Assembly: GCF_021130785.1 (NCBI RefSeq)
Contig: NC_060209.1
Location: forward strand, 22,382,001-22,446,000
Length of the DNA: 64,000 bases
Source of the DNA: Homalodisca vitripennis
Taxonomy: Eukaryota; Arthropoda; Insecta; Hemiptera; Cicadellidae
Direction of reading: 5' to 3'
Shown: piece by piece, positions 12,156 through 23,766 of the stretch
Numbering within the stretch: position 1 is the first letter of the stretch
How the letters are laid out: the number at the start of each line of letters is the position of its first letter
Position numbers and translations under genes: made by a program
The notes under the pieces: generated by a model
Databases searched by the model: none
Told to the model about the DNA's origin: nothing
Seen by the model: only the letters and a program-made list of their open reading frames with translations

Positions 12156-13004
12156 AAAACATATCCAGTATTCTTTAAAAAGATAATACTTGTTTTGTCT
12201 AATTTGATTATACCTTCGAATACTCTTGCTTATACAATTTTATATGATACACGATCAAACCTAACTATGTATTAGTTCAAATCACATTTCAATTCAAATT
12301 TACGTAGTTGTAATTAAATACGTCTTCGTTGCATACATCGCGTCGCTAGGGAAAACCAGAAGGTACATTTCACTCAAATATCAAGAGTTATATATCCAAA
12401 TTTCACCGTAGCTAAGTGTCGGAAAAGTTTCCTGAGTTGTTCTCTCCCAACTTCGTCTTAGTCACGTCAGAAAGTATTCTAAAATCAAATTTCTTAGGAA
12501 GTAATCAAACGGAAAACGCGGTTGTCGATAAAACTTGAACCACTCAACTGAAATATATTGTTTCGTATCACTTGTAGAGTATTTTCTATTAGGAATTACT
12601 TCCTCCCTTGCTGGAATTGTATGAAACATCTGTTAGATTTATATAACATCTTCCACACAAACAATTAAAACCCTGACACACATCACGCTTCAGTAATGTT
12701 TTTACTGAACATCTCTAGTGACATAATTTTTGCAGATTGTTCTTTTACTTTGTGAAGTTTTATTCAAAACATAAGTCTAAATGAGTTAGCGTTTTGAAAG
12801 CTAATTCCGTACAATGACTTTCAAGAATGTTAATCAAAGCCGTTGAGTATTAAGGGACTTACGAATTAGAGAGTATTATGTGAGCTCTAAAATACAAAAT
12901 GGGGTTTGTTTCATTCTTTCCCCTCAATGAAAAAGTTTTTCCATACTACGTATAATATGACAAATTACACCATTACAAAATTCGATAAACCTCAAAACAT
13001 CCAT
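12156..13004. other. Stretch without recognisable gene
   Basis: I see no gene, RNA or clear repeat here. Confidence 0.4.
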
Positions 13005-13190
13005 GAGGGTTGAAATGGGGTTGCAACCCCTCGAACAACTACATTCCATTTCTCAACTTCTCGATATCCTAGAAGGATTGAATTTGACACAAACGTATCT
13101 TATGCTCCCAAGGGGCAAGTAAAATATGTTGTAATCACTCGTATGGGTTGAAATGGAGTTGCAACCTCTAGAAGAGCTATAGTATATTCC
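13005..13190. repeat. Two copies of a ggttgaaatggggttgcaac motif
   Basis: The phrase ggttgaaatggggttgcaac followed by ccct at about 13009 recurs with two changes at about 13147, followed in both cases by a similar stretch (gaacaactacattcca and gaagagctatagtatattcca). This is a roughly 138-bp direct duplication, probably part of an unclassified interspersed repeat. Confidence 0.5.
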
Positions 13191-14652
13191 AATGACCGTA
13201 GTCACTTTTTGACCAAATTACAGTTTTCAGCTAACTGCTTTGATAAGGAAACGCTATTATAGTGCTGAAAATATCTAAGACCGGAATACTGTATTAAATG
13301 TAAGTATACGCCTTTTGACCGAACAAAACTATTTAAACTTTTGAAGTTGTATATATTTTTGATTGGAATCACAAAGTTAATGCTGATACGCCTCTAAAAC
13401 AAGTTAGGCCGGAAGTAAACTACAATGACATGAATTAGCCTTTTCTTTACCAGAGTAAACTTTACAGACAACCGTATTATACAGGGTGTTTCACAGAACA
13501 GGTGCAGTATGTACAGCAGCCAAATAAACCGAAGTACGTAATTTGTTTCAACAGGTGTCCCTATTTTTCCTCCCAAAGAATTCAGTAAAACTATTTTTAA
13601 CCCACAAAAATTTACCAAAAGGGCATTTATTTAAATTATCGTGGAGCCAAGGGAAAGTCTACTATGGCGTGTGTAAAATAATTGAATCGAATCAGAAATG
13701 CTTCTTCACACGTTACATCTGAAATTACAGCTAATGGGAATTTTGTTTAGCTTTGAACTTCTCAGCAATAAACAATAAAATAATACGTACCATAAACATA
13801 CCTACTTCAAAACCAATATAGGATATATTATATACATGCTACTACTAAGGTGACTACTTATTATTCCTCCACTCTGACCTTTAATATTTCAGTTGTCACT
13901 GAAATTGTGTAACTACTTATTCAAATATTATGGAATGTTGCGGAGAAATTTATGTATTTCACTGGTGTACAGAAATATTGCTTCACTCTCTCACTGCAGG
14001 GCCTCAAAACATTGATCTGTAAACAAAAAAAGTTTTAAATATTTCAGTTACAATAAATTTAGGGAGTGTTTATTATACAATAAAGGATATGGCTATGACG
14101 TACTTTTTATTCAAAAACGCGTGCAAAGCTGCGAGTAAATGATAGTAATAAATAAAAGAAAAACTGCTTGACAAAAATTGTTCAGTAAGTACTCATATAA
14201 TCTTTGCAAAAAGTAATTTAAAAAGGTAGAAACAATTTAAATTTCCATTTTAACACGCAAAACTAAATAGTTAGCCTACGCACAGGCTGCTTGCACATGT
14301 AGGCTGATTTCCATTATAGACTATATGTATATCTGTAATATATAGTTTAATAACTCATACTAAAATTATATAAATAATATTTATCCAACTTCTGTACTTA
14401 AAACTATAAGTATAGTAAAAGGGTAATTTACAATTTATAACTGTAAATAAATCTAAAATCTTGGTGTATATGATTTTGGAAATAAATTATTTTTATATAA
14501 AAAAAACCAAGGACCGCGGGAATTGGCTCTGTCGTTGAGATATGCCGGTTTGATATAACGGAAGTTACTGCATTTTTACCGGAAGTGGGTGTCAAACTCA
14601 GCCACGTCAATATATAAGAAGCGTTCATATAATGATTGCTTTATCATACTAT
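13191..14652. other. Stretch without recognisable gene
   Basis: Contains a tatacagggtgt motif near 13480, the same terminus seen on the element ending at 15656, but no partner end was found. The short open frames have no recognised motif. Confidence 0.4.
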
Positions 14653-15656
14653 ATACGAGATGTAACAAAAAGGTTGGGCTGGCTATGTATTTTCAGATTC
14701 TATGTGTGAATCTAAGCTAAAATGAAGAATATGTTTTTTTTCCAATTTCCACTTCGTTTAGCAGCTATAAGCCATTTAGTTTTTTGTTTTGTTTTTTATT
14801 AAAACAATTTTATCTTTATTTTTATCTTTACAATTGTTACAACACTTGGTAAACGGGTTCATGTCAAAAGGAGTTATTATATCAGAAAAAAATATTTTTA
14901 ATAATTTTTAATAAAAAGGCGATTTTTGTTTTTTAAAGAAATATTTAATAAACCACTGTTTTTATCAAAATTGTTTACGATACAAAAATATTTTTAAATA
15001 ACTTTCTGTTTCTAAAGACACCTAATTTATAAAAATCGGTCAAGAAATAACCATTTATTTATGGAAGGATTCGTACTACACATGCAAACTAAATGGCCCC
15101 TAATGTAACAGTTTTTGAACACATGCTATTTAAATCAGCTGTTGCTGTAGTTAAAATGCAACAATGAAACCGACTATTGAACTTTTAACATGTAATAAAT
15201 GTAAACATAACCAAAGTTTTTCTGATCAATACCTTCTGACATGGACCCTTTTACCAATTTTGGTTAAAACTTCGTCTCGTATGGAAACGAAAACCCTCTC
15301 AAGTTTTTCTGCTAGCATATTGAGTGACAAAACACAATCCATCAATCAGTCATGTATCCCAGACCCACCATGCCCCGGGGAACACAAACGTGGGCAGAAC
15401 CTGTTGCCCCACTCAATCAATACTAGGACTCCAGGCTGAGATATTTATGCTGCATTCAAGATTAAGTCCTCTAATCTAAAAGACTTCACAAGAGATCGTA
15501 AAGGTAAAAACAAAGATAAAATTGTTTTATAAAAATAGCATACAGCTGCTGAACGAAGTGTAAATTAGAAAAAAGTTATTCTTCATATTTAGGTTAGAAT
15601 CACACATAGAATCTGAGAATGCATAGCCATCCCAATCATTGTATTACACCCTGTAT
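14653..15656. mobile_element. Long-TIR nonautonomous element carrying a later 215-bp insertion
   Basis: The left arm (14653-14835) and right arm (15495-15656) are inverted copies with roughly 80-85 percent identity, sharing for example cagattctatgtgtga, cacttcgtt and aaaacaattttatcttt. The right end reads acaccctgta, a terminus common on insect DNA elements; the left copy of it has mutated. The interior is AT-rich and noncoding. Repeat copy A (15280-15494) sits hard against the right arm and has apparently cut its inner edge, so it is younger than this element. Confidence 0.65.
15280..15494 (+). repeat. 215-bp interspersed repeat, copy A
   Basis: Nearly identical over its whole length to 23552-23766, from tatggaaacgaaaaccctc to gacttcacaagag, with only about eight differences. 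The core caccatgccccggggaacac and gtgggcagaacctgttgccc is partly self-complementary. It is noncoding and has no TIRs. It behaves like a SINE-sized mobile unit of unknown class. Confidence 0.9.
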
Positions 15657-16449
15657 AATTACAATATGTTATATACGGTACACTGTAATTTCCCGATGGG
15701 AATACGCCATGTAAGATTACATTGTAACAGCAAATCCATACTTTTGTTGCCTTGAGCCACAGACGCACAATGCGCTTCTCGCCAAACCAGATATCAGGAC
15801 ACCTGGCTGATAATAGTGTCACCTGTCACTCACTCACTGCCACCTGCTCCACGAGTACCACCTGCAGATCAATACTCAGCACAAGCACGTGGACTGTTTA
15901 TCACATAATAATCATTGATTTTATAACTGCACTGATTAATACGCGCAAGCAGTGAATGAAACTTCACGAATTGCAAAAATACTTAGTTTGGCTTAGGCTA
16001 AATTACGAAGTGAAGCTGTTGGAAAATACTCAACCATTTTTATGTGAAGTTGGTTTAAGATATTTTCATTCGAGTTCACCGTCAAACTACAAAGAAAATA
16101 AACAGTTCTGTTATTAGGTTATGAACTGTAACCCGATCATCAGTACGCGGGAATAATACTTTCACGATATCTCCATTTCAGGTTTTTTAGTGAAAAATGA
16201 TTCATTTAGAAAAGAGCCAAACACTACATTGATTTATTTCCCCCCCCCCCTCGTATGCGTGAATGATCAGTATTTGCTTAATTTACGGAGTTTTAAATAC
16301 AAGCTTTGCTAGTATTTTGTATAAAATATATACATTATTTAACTCTGCCCATCGCTCTCACCAAAAAATTAGATTTCTTCTCATCAGACAAAAACTACAA
16401 CCTAGTCATAACTAGTTACCTAATACATATATTAGGTTATTTATTTACC
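15657..16449. other. Stretch without recognisable gene
   Basis: Nothing recognised. A run of ten C lies near 16240. Confidence 0.4.
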
Positions 16450-16560
16450 TGAATAATAGATCAGATTGCAGATATCGAAACGTAGTGTTACTGATTTTTT
16501 GTTTCACTGAACGACGGCAAATGTCCGGAAAAATCCTGTTTCCTTCACAATCCTTCCATT
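16450..16560. repeat. Fragment with cgaaacgtagtg motif
   Basis: Contains gatatcgaaacgtagtgtta followed by a cgacggcaaatgtccgg block. A related ccgaaacgtagtgtact occurs at about 47070-47090. This phrase is typical of interspersed repeats in animal genomes. The family is not identified. Confidence 0.3.
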
Positions 16561-16800
16561 GTAGCGGTCCCAGTTTGCTCAGTCTAGGGGGTGGGTGGGA
16601 AGGGTAGGTGTGGTTTTCACAAGTTAACGGGCGTAGTAGAGTTAACTGTTAACGGTACTATCCGAGGGCGCCACCTTGTTTCCAGTAGTAGTGTGGTAGG
16701 AGAACGGAGTAAGAACAAGGAAAAGACCCGTTACTGAATTATGTTGTAAAATTAATGACCTTGTAACCAACCAAAGTAAGAGTGAGTTAAATACAAGGTA
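16561..16800 (+). promoter_or_regulatory. Possible promoter/first-exon region
   Basis: A G-rich block (ggggtgggtgggaagggt) and an E-box-like gttaac cluster precede purine-rich sequence with two good donor matches, CCAAA|GTAAGA near 16775 and ACAAG|GTAAAT near 16797. This could be a 5' noncoding exon on the plus strand. No transcript evidence is possible from sequence alone. Confidence 0.2.
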
Positions 16801-17267
16801 AATTTAAGAAAAGGAAATACATGTAAGAAAGCTAAACTCATTCAATGTAATCATTAAGTTTAAAAAAATTCTAAGAGCCTGTTTTTTTTTATTGCACAAG
16901 AAACATTTATCAAATGAAAATATTTATTAAAATTATGTAATTTTACATTTCATATCATGGAAAAAGGTTTGATTACCATTTCTGTATTTGGATCTCAACA
17001 GTCTGAGGGTACAGGTAAACCCTTAGATTTATCAATACAATATACCCTAAACACCAGTAATTATACACTAAACAACATTACCTTGGCCGGCCACTAGTAC
17101 TCTGGTATTTTACCCATAGATATCAATCAAACAATACTTACATAAACTAGGCACATATTTACACAAAGCACATTAAACATCAATATGTATCCAATAAAGA
17201 AAGATATTTATAAGTAATTATTCAACTACGTAGATCACAACCATACGCCCTCCGTAAGGGCTCACGG
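16801..17267. other. Stretch without recognisable gene
   Basis: AT-rich, with no recognised feature. It would be the 3' flank of the candidate minus-strand gene ending at 17268. Confidence 0.4.
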
Positions 17268-18290
17268 TCAGGGAGGAAGGCACAGTAGCAGGTATGGCAC
17301 GGGCACTGAGTAGGTAGTGGTACGCAGACCTATGTGGAGGCACACAAACCGCTCCCGAACAAATCCCTGAGCACAATTCAGACAATAGAATCTACAAAAA
17401 TATTTGACACTAAAAGATGTATAATAGTTTTGCTTCAGAATAGCACGTAAAATTTTATGTTAACAATAATAACAATGAAACCTAAATATTCCGTGAAATA
17501 ATCTTAACATGAAGTATTTTGAGAGATATATAATCGGTTTGTAATGTAAATAACCCCAAAAATTAACTATTAGTCAATTACTCAATCTACAGTAGTCAAT
17601 ATAATGAGATATAGTTAATTAAATTCCAAAAATAAATTATTAACTAAAATAAGCTTTAAATAGAATTCACCTGAAAACATTCTTTTCATATATTTGTTTC
17701 CTATTCTACAAAATGCATTTTCTTACTTACATTTTGACAAAGCACGTAGCATAAATTACCAACATTTATTATCCTGAATTTACAAACAACAGCAAAAATA
17801 AAACAGACTAACAGATAATTTTTAACTTATAGGCCACACAACACTATTTATTACCTAAAGTACATTTTGTTGTTATTTCAAATGCATTATTTAAAATAAA
17901 AGTTCTAACCATTGCAACAACATATGTTTGGATCTAAGAAAATATGAACCATTAAAACACTATGATAATATTTACAATCTGAAAGGATTTATATTTATGA
18001 GTACAAACTTACAAATTAATAAAGGCTCAAGTAATTTCTGCTTCTTAATTTCACTAATATATTTACTCTGGTTGGTTGAGAAAAGAAAAATTAATTCCAA
18101 GTATCTGTATTCAAAAGTATTTATAATTTCTTGGTAGCACACATTATTTGACTTAAAAGAATATTAAAATACCTCACCTTGGCAACAATCCAGTAATGGG
18201 CCAGGAAGGGAGCAATGTAGGTAAAGACATTATAGATAACCTCGTGGAGACTCAATTTCCAACTGATCAATCTTCAAACTATCGCCATGA
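17268..18290 (-). CDS. Candidate two-exon coding region, unknown product (partial)
   Basis: Two short minus-strand open segments join cleanly across a GT-AG intron. The upstream segment (18178 to about 18265) reads WKLSLHEVIYNVFTYIAPF and continues LAHYWIVAK, ending exactly at the donor AAG|GTGAGG. The acceptor TGCTCAG|GG at 17366 opens GFVRERFVCLHIGLR and then 17 more residues to a stop at 17268-17270. The phase is 0 on both sides. The upstream segment is hydrophobic and could span a membrane. Its own acceptor is uncertain: an in-frame TGA near 18274 means it must begin below that point. I do not recognise the protein. It could be the 3' end of a host gene, or chance. The G+C rise at 17240-17370 favours real sequence constraint. 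Confidence 0.33.
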
Positions 18291-19016
18291 GAGAGAGAGG
18301 ATCAGCCTCGTGAAGCCTGACAGACAGTAACAAAGTCCAACAGGAAGTAGGAGTCAATTGTTGTTTTGGCCAGCTGGAGCTGCAGCTGGTTTTAATAGCC
18401 AGCTGATATGGATTTTCCAGGTTGATCAGGCCTGTCTGCCAAAGTTAATAAAATCTAACTCTTACTCTCTGTTATAAAATTTAAGGTTCACATAAAAAAA
18501 TGTTACACCACCATCGACAAAAATAAACTTCAAACAAAGAAAATCTTTAAGTAAATTAATCGTTTCAAGATTAAAGTAGGTACTCAAAGATTTTTTTTCA
18601 AGTCATGGACAGTAATGAGCCAAAAACTTAACTGGGTCTCGAAACAAAATACAATTTTCAAAAATTTCCTCAGATTGGTCCGAGGTTGAATCATTACGAA
18701 TTAAAATACACAAGATTTAAATTAAACAATCAGCAAATCAATCTGAGTTTGTTTAATGTTCTGTACTTTTACCCTTATGATATAATGTATTCCTTAACAT
18801 GACTAATATATTAAAATGGCTCCTTCATTCTGGCGATTAAAAGAACAAATTTAATGATAGCGTTTCTGTTAAACCCGATTTTTAAACTCCCTTAACCATT
18901 AAACTTTGTGCAAAATTTTACATTTCATGACTACTGTAGTTTAGATTACAGTTACTGTCAATTTTCCATAAATAATCATAATACATTCATAATCTGTATC
19001 AATAGCAGTAAAATTG
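18291..19016. other. Stretch without recognisable gene
   Basis: Includes a short GC-richer patch (18300-18440) with repeated cagctgg and agctgca steps. Nothing else is recognised. Confidence 0.35.
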
Positions 19017-19243
19017 TTAACACCATTCTACACACAACGCAGCTATGGCGGTAGCTTCGTCTGAAGGAATAAAAAATTTGTAATCTAGATTTCTACACAA
19101 TGCAAATAGTTCGTTTTGAACCTCTTCGTTATTCGTCGCCGACTATTTTTTTGATCTCTTCAGACGAACATGGCTCATCAGATTTCAGATACTCGCGTAA
19201 GTAAGAGGAAGGTGAACTGGAGCTGAACTCTTCTTGGTTCTAT
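19017..19243 (-). pseudogene. Coding-like segment, unknown product, broken
   Basis: After a good acceptor (tttctgccctatag) the minus strand reads NQEEFSSSSPSSYLREYLKS and then DEPCSSEEIKKIVGDE before a TAA. A +1 frame immediately continues NNEEVQNELFALCRNLDYKF and FIPSDEATAIAALCVEW. The two halves look like one acidic, serine-rich protein interrupted by a frameshift and a stop. I do not recognise the family. It is on the same strand as the candidate exons at 17.3-18.3 kb, but no joining splice site is evident. Confidence 0.3.
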
Positions 19244-20019
19244 AGGGCAGAAACATTAAATATACGATAAATCAAAATTAAATGTTAAAAATTTATTCGG
19301 AACTAGAGAAAGAATTGAGAATTCATATTGAGACACGCACGGTTTGAGCCACCCTGTTAACCAAATAAATTTTGAAAATTAAATCAAAACAAATTGGAAA
19401 ACCTTTGGTAAAATTGTAATAGTTTTTAAAAACGTGCTTTTCTAAACGAAAACATTTTTTATAGCTAAAAAAGAGCTGTGATATCGACAGAATGGGTCAA
19501 AATCGGAAACAAACACACACGAATACACGTACACACAAATACGAAATGACATCAAAATCCTTTTCGTATTTCTGGTCACCTCAAAAGATAATTTCAAACT
19601 CTTTTTCAAAATCAATATTCTGTACCACCCAATTGTACTTCCTCCAGCAGTAAGTATTAAAGTACTTGTGCTATTGCAATAATTCTAAATCAACATTAAT
19701 TTGATCTATTTACATAATTATTTCAAGTAATTTGCAACAAAATCTTGAAGGTATTTACGTCAGTGTGATTTTAAATAAAAATTCCAAATGTTCTTATTAA
19801 ATTATTTTTATATATATTAGTGCAATCACTTATTTAACGTCGAAAAGAAAATTGGTGTTTTCATTATTGTACTTTAATTGTTTCATCGTAGAACTAAGTT
19901 TCTATTATAAACATTCTATTCCTCTTTTAATGTTGTGCTCTTGTATTTTATTAAACCCTACAACGAAGAAGATTCTTTCTAAAAACACGTTGAGCTACTG
20001 GTTAACTGTATGATAATGC
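19244..20019. other. Stretch without recognisable gene
   Basis: Nothing recognised beyond short AC-rich runs near 19515-19545. Confidence 0.4.
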
Positions 20020-20170
20020 TCAATCCATCAGGTAGTCATGTCCCCCCAAGACACGGAGATGTGGGCAGATGAGGCGGACCTGTAGCCTTGCTCCATATTC
20101 ACACAATCAATACTACATCTCCATCCTGAGTGGCGGTGTTCCATTCAACTCCTCTCCAATTTCATAACTC
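20020..20170 (+). repeat. Diverged third copy of the 215-bp repeat
   Basis: Shares the ordered blocks caatccatca, agtcatgt, gtgggcag, cacaatcaatacta and cctgag with copies A and B, with heavy substitution and small indels. It is much older than the near-identical pair at 15.3 and 23.6 kb. Confidence 0.5.
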
Positions 20171-20639
20171 CGCCTTTGGCACCGGAGTCCATTCATTGCC
20201 ATAACACGGGCTCCATGACACGTAGTACCGTCGATAAAGTATTAATCAGTTCACTCACTTCCGGATCATCAAATGCTATTGTCAATACCAAATTTACCAA
20301 AAGTTATAAATTATTTTTATTTCCAATTATGTCAAACTTTTACAATATAGTGAACTTTGTTTGCAAATTTACTGGCCACTTTTACAAACAATATGACCAG
20401 GTTAAAGAAAATAGAATTTAAAAGAACAAAGCAAAAAGTGTGTCTAACATTAACTTAAAAACCATAAAATTGTATTCCGTCTTCTGCAGTAACTGTATGT
20501 TAAAAAATAAACTATTATCAGGGAAATGTTGCAAGTTATAATTACATATACAGTAGATACTACTGTTAACTAAAATGTAACAATATGACAATAAAAACAA
20601 TATGACAGTAAAAATAATCATGAGAGAACATTAAAATTA

Positions 20640-21385
20640 ACATCCTGCATAGACAAAAGCGAAGTAAAAGCTATTTTACAAAATTATTTCAAAGAAATAA
20701 TATTTTTCAGTTGGTAGTTGATTTTAAAATTTAGAAGCCAAGTAGTTAAAAGAATGACGGAATATTTACTTTAGGGAGCCAAAGATGTTTTCATTGAGAA
20801 AGTATCGCGTATTATAATATAAGTTATCGTTTCCTCTGTTTCCACTTCTGTTTAAAAAAAATAGCTTAAGTACCTTAGAGATAAAAAGATGCTGAATTGA
20901 TAAAATACGCATTTCTTCAAGAAAGGGGTAAAAATCTTTCTTTTCTCGGTTTCTTAAAAATTATACTCAAATAATACTTTTGTGTTTTTGTCAATTTTTC
21001 TATGAAATAATATTGTATGTTCCGCCCCAACAAGCCAATCCGTACTGCAGTCTAGAGTTTATAAGTGCAAAAGTAGTGTTCTTAAGATACTAGTGTTACA
21101 GAAATGTCTTAGAAAGTAAAACTTTCTTATTGCTAACTTCATTTTAATGTGCAATTTCCTAATACGTTTTTCAAAAGTAAATCTCTCATTTATTATGATT
21201 CCCATCGGACTAAACAATTGTTGATGACGTATAAAAGTTACTTATCTTTACTTGTTGTTTTTTGTCCACAATGAAACTCCTAAACAATTTAAAAGCAACT
21301 CCTCTTATTCCAACAGCTTCTAATTTATTCAATATAATGACGTGGTCGACCAAATCAAAACACTTCGACGTACGTTCGTTTAAGT
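20640..21385 (-). pseudogene. LINE relic with internally deleted RT
   Basis: The minus strand begins inside RT motif A (CFDLVDHVIILNKLEAVGIR, about 21325-21380) and continues GVAFKLFRSFIVDKKQQVKI. After a short linker it jumps to MGIIINERFTFEKRIRKLHI (about 21140-21200), the segment that normally lies far downstream of the catalytic FADD box. The order then continues HFCNTSILRTL, LINSRLQYGLACWGG (shifted frame), RILSIQHLF, RSGNRGNDN and YLASKF/NQLP near 20720-20760, as in the C-terminus of Jockey/CR1-type RTs. The PQGS box and the catalytic Asp pair are therefore deleted. Frameshifts and stops are also present. Confidence 0.7.
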
Positions 21386-21658
21386 AACTATGCTATTAAA
21401 ATTTTGTTATTTGTAAAAATACATTTCACAGTTAATCCCAAATTTATAATAAATTAACGATCCCTACGCCACCTCATGATCGTACGTTGACATTAGCGAA
21501 GCCAGAATCTCAGGTGGTCACTAATTATTTACAACACTCTAATAACCCAAATGGGACGGTTCATGAGCTGTTTCTAAAAGTCGAAAAGTTGAGTACTGGT
21601 TACACTAAAAATCCATTTACGTGACGAAAAGTACAAAAATATTCAATGCATATGGTTT

Positions 21659-21973
21659 TTAAATTAGAGGTATGAATTTTCCAAAAGTCAGAGGAATCAG
21701 GTGTTCTAATATATGAACAATATTATCATATCCTCCTATTCTGTCTAATGATCTAAAACTTAATGACAACGGTATTTTGAGAACTAAAATGTACCTCAAT
21801 ATACCTTTCTTCATATACGTCTCTTCAATTGAAAACGGAGAGATTCCGGTGAGCAGTTCTCGTGGAGTTTCTGATGAGCAGTTGTCATCACAACTGATGA
21901 CAAACCGTTTTAAACATCTTCGAACTTGTACAAGCGAACTTCTCTTCTGACTCAGCTGTGCTATAGTAGCCAT
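21659..21973 (-). CDS. 104-codon open frame, possibly gag-like
   Basis: Opens at an ATG in good context (aaacaATGG) after an A/C-rich leader and starts MATIAQLSQKRSSLVQVRRC. That start resembles the N-terminus of BEL/Pao or related retroelement gag proteins (a KR-rich helix after a short leader). The rest is not recognisable and the frame then ends. It is probably a decayed retroelement piece or chance; no LTR or PBS was found beside it. It lies about 270 bp upstream of the LINE relic on the same strand. Confidence 0.22.
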   Translation of the reverse strand: MATIAQLSQKRSSLVQVRRCLKRFVISCDDNCSSETPRELLTGISPFSIEETYMKKGILRYILVLKIPLSLSFRSLDRIGGYDNIVHILEHLIPLTFGKFIPLI

Positions 21974-23551
21974 TGTTTGGGTGATAAAGTTTTAGTGATT
22001 GTCAATGATTTGTGTTAGGAATTTAGACATTTCTGGGGATTTATTGTACGTAGGCTTGATTATATATAGTAAAACATTGCACCAGCATGTCATATAGAAA
22101 TGGCCATGATTCTCTCTAAATCCACAAAATAAAATTCATATTTACTTAAGAAAATCGACATTTTGGAAGTCTGTATCTGCTTGAAAGGATAGAAAGATTG
22201 CAGAGATTTACCATCCCTACAAAAATAAAGCAAAAGTGTACACCGTCAATAAAAACCAAGCAAGCGCATTATTTGTTAAACAAATTACCTAACTTCAATA
22301 ACAAACTTTAAATAAAGAATTTATCTGCTTTTTGAAACACCTGGTGACGTAATGATAAAGGGAATACATATACTTACCTAATACATTGGCTTGATTAGTG
22401 TATTTATTTACGTTGTTTGAACATCATATACCGGATTCTTCTTTATCAATAACACGGGCATTTAAATTATTTTCATTTTATGTAAAAGAACAACGGTGTG
22501 CGATAAACATTTGTTGGAATCTGAGAATCAGCTGTTATTAGGTTCAAATAGCCCCTCAGTCCAACTGTAGGCTATGGATAATAGCAAAGACTGCAGTACG
22601 AAATGATTAGTTTCCTCTTGTCAGATAAAATCATTCAGAGAGAGAGAACCAAGTAGACGAATGTAGTAACAACGATAGGTTGCTGTACGGTTATGTGAAT
22701 GGATACTGTAAAATCTCGTAACGTACAATATTCTCTCAGCTCACCAAAAGGATCGGCAAAACCAATAACTTATCGGTTAAGGGTGACAGGAGGGAAATTA
22801 AGGTGGTCAGAATTGACAACGGAAGGGACTGTAACCAAGAGTGTAGTAAAACATTAGTTTACTATCTGACATTTAGTACGAAATATAACTTTATTTTACT
22901 TTACTTAGAAACACAATGGTGCATGTTTAAAATAAAACTTCCGTAGTCATTCTGTTTTATGTGTGTGTGTGAGTGTGTGGATAAAAAAAACCAAATAAAC
23001 ATGCAAGTTTCATGTTTTTAAGTTCATTCAATTTCATTCATTTTTATGAAGATGCACTGCACAGTGCATTATGCCCATTTAAACGTGCTAATAACTTTCC
23101 AAATGAAACAAGTAAATAAATATTTACATATAAATAAAAAGTATAATATTTTCCCCCATTTAACAGTGTCAAAAAAGTTCACTTTAACGTGCAGTAAAAA
23201 TGAGATTATTTAGTTAGCATGTGACCTTGTTTTGGTGTGTTACTGCAGATCTACTGTGTGAATATTTTGAAAACCTTATTTTACTGGGGCATGTCTTAAG
23301 TGTTAAAAATGAAAAATTAGTGTTAAGTTAACTTTTTATAAATATCGTACCAATAGTTCGTAAATTTCATAATCTTCCTTTTCAAATCTTAACAGATCAT
23401 AAGATTCCTTGAATATTTTCGTCAAGTTAGTATTAACACATGTCTAAAGGACAATAATATCAAGCGTTATATTTCAAATAAGTGTATTTTTCATGTGAAA
23501 GAATTTAAGAAGAGTAATACAAATATCGGCAGTGAAGTAATAAATAAAAGG
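21974..23551. other. Stretch without recognisable gene
   Basis: Only a short GT run near 22960 and small palindromic bits (tgcactgcacagtgca near 23050) stand out. Confidence 0.4.
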
Positions 23552-23766
23552 TATGGAAACGAAAACCCTCTCAAGTTTTTCTGCTAGCATATTGAGTGAC
23601 AAAACACAATCCATCAATCAGCCATGTATCCCAGACCCACCATGCCCCGGGGAACACAAACGTGGGCAGAACCTGTTGCCCCACTCAATCAATACTAGGA
23701 CTCCAGGCTGAGATATTTATGGTGCATTGAAGATGAAGTCCTCTTATCTGAAAGACTTCACAAGAG
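23552..23766 (+). repeat. 215-bp interspersed repeat, copy B
   Basis: Near-identical partner of 15280-15494 in the same orientation, about 8.3 kb away. Flanking sequences are unrelated, so this is two insertions of one family, not a segmental duplication. Target duplication not evident. Confidence 0.9.
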
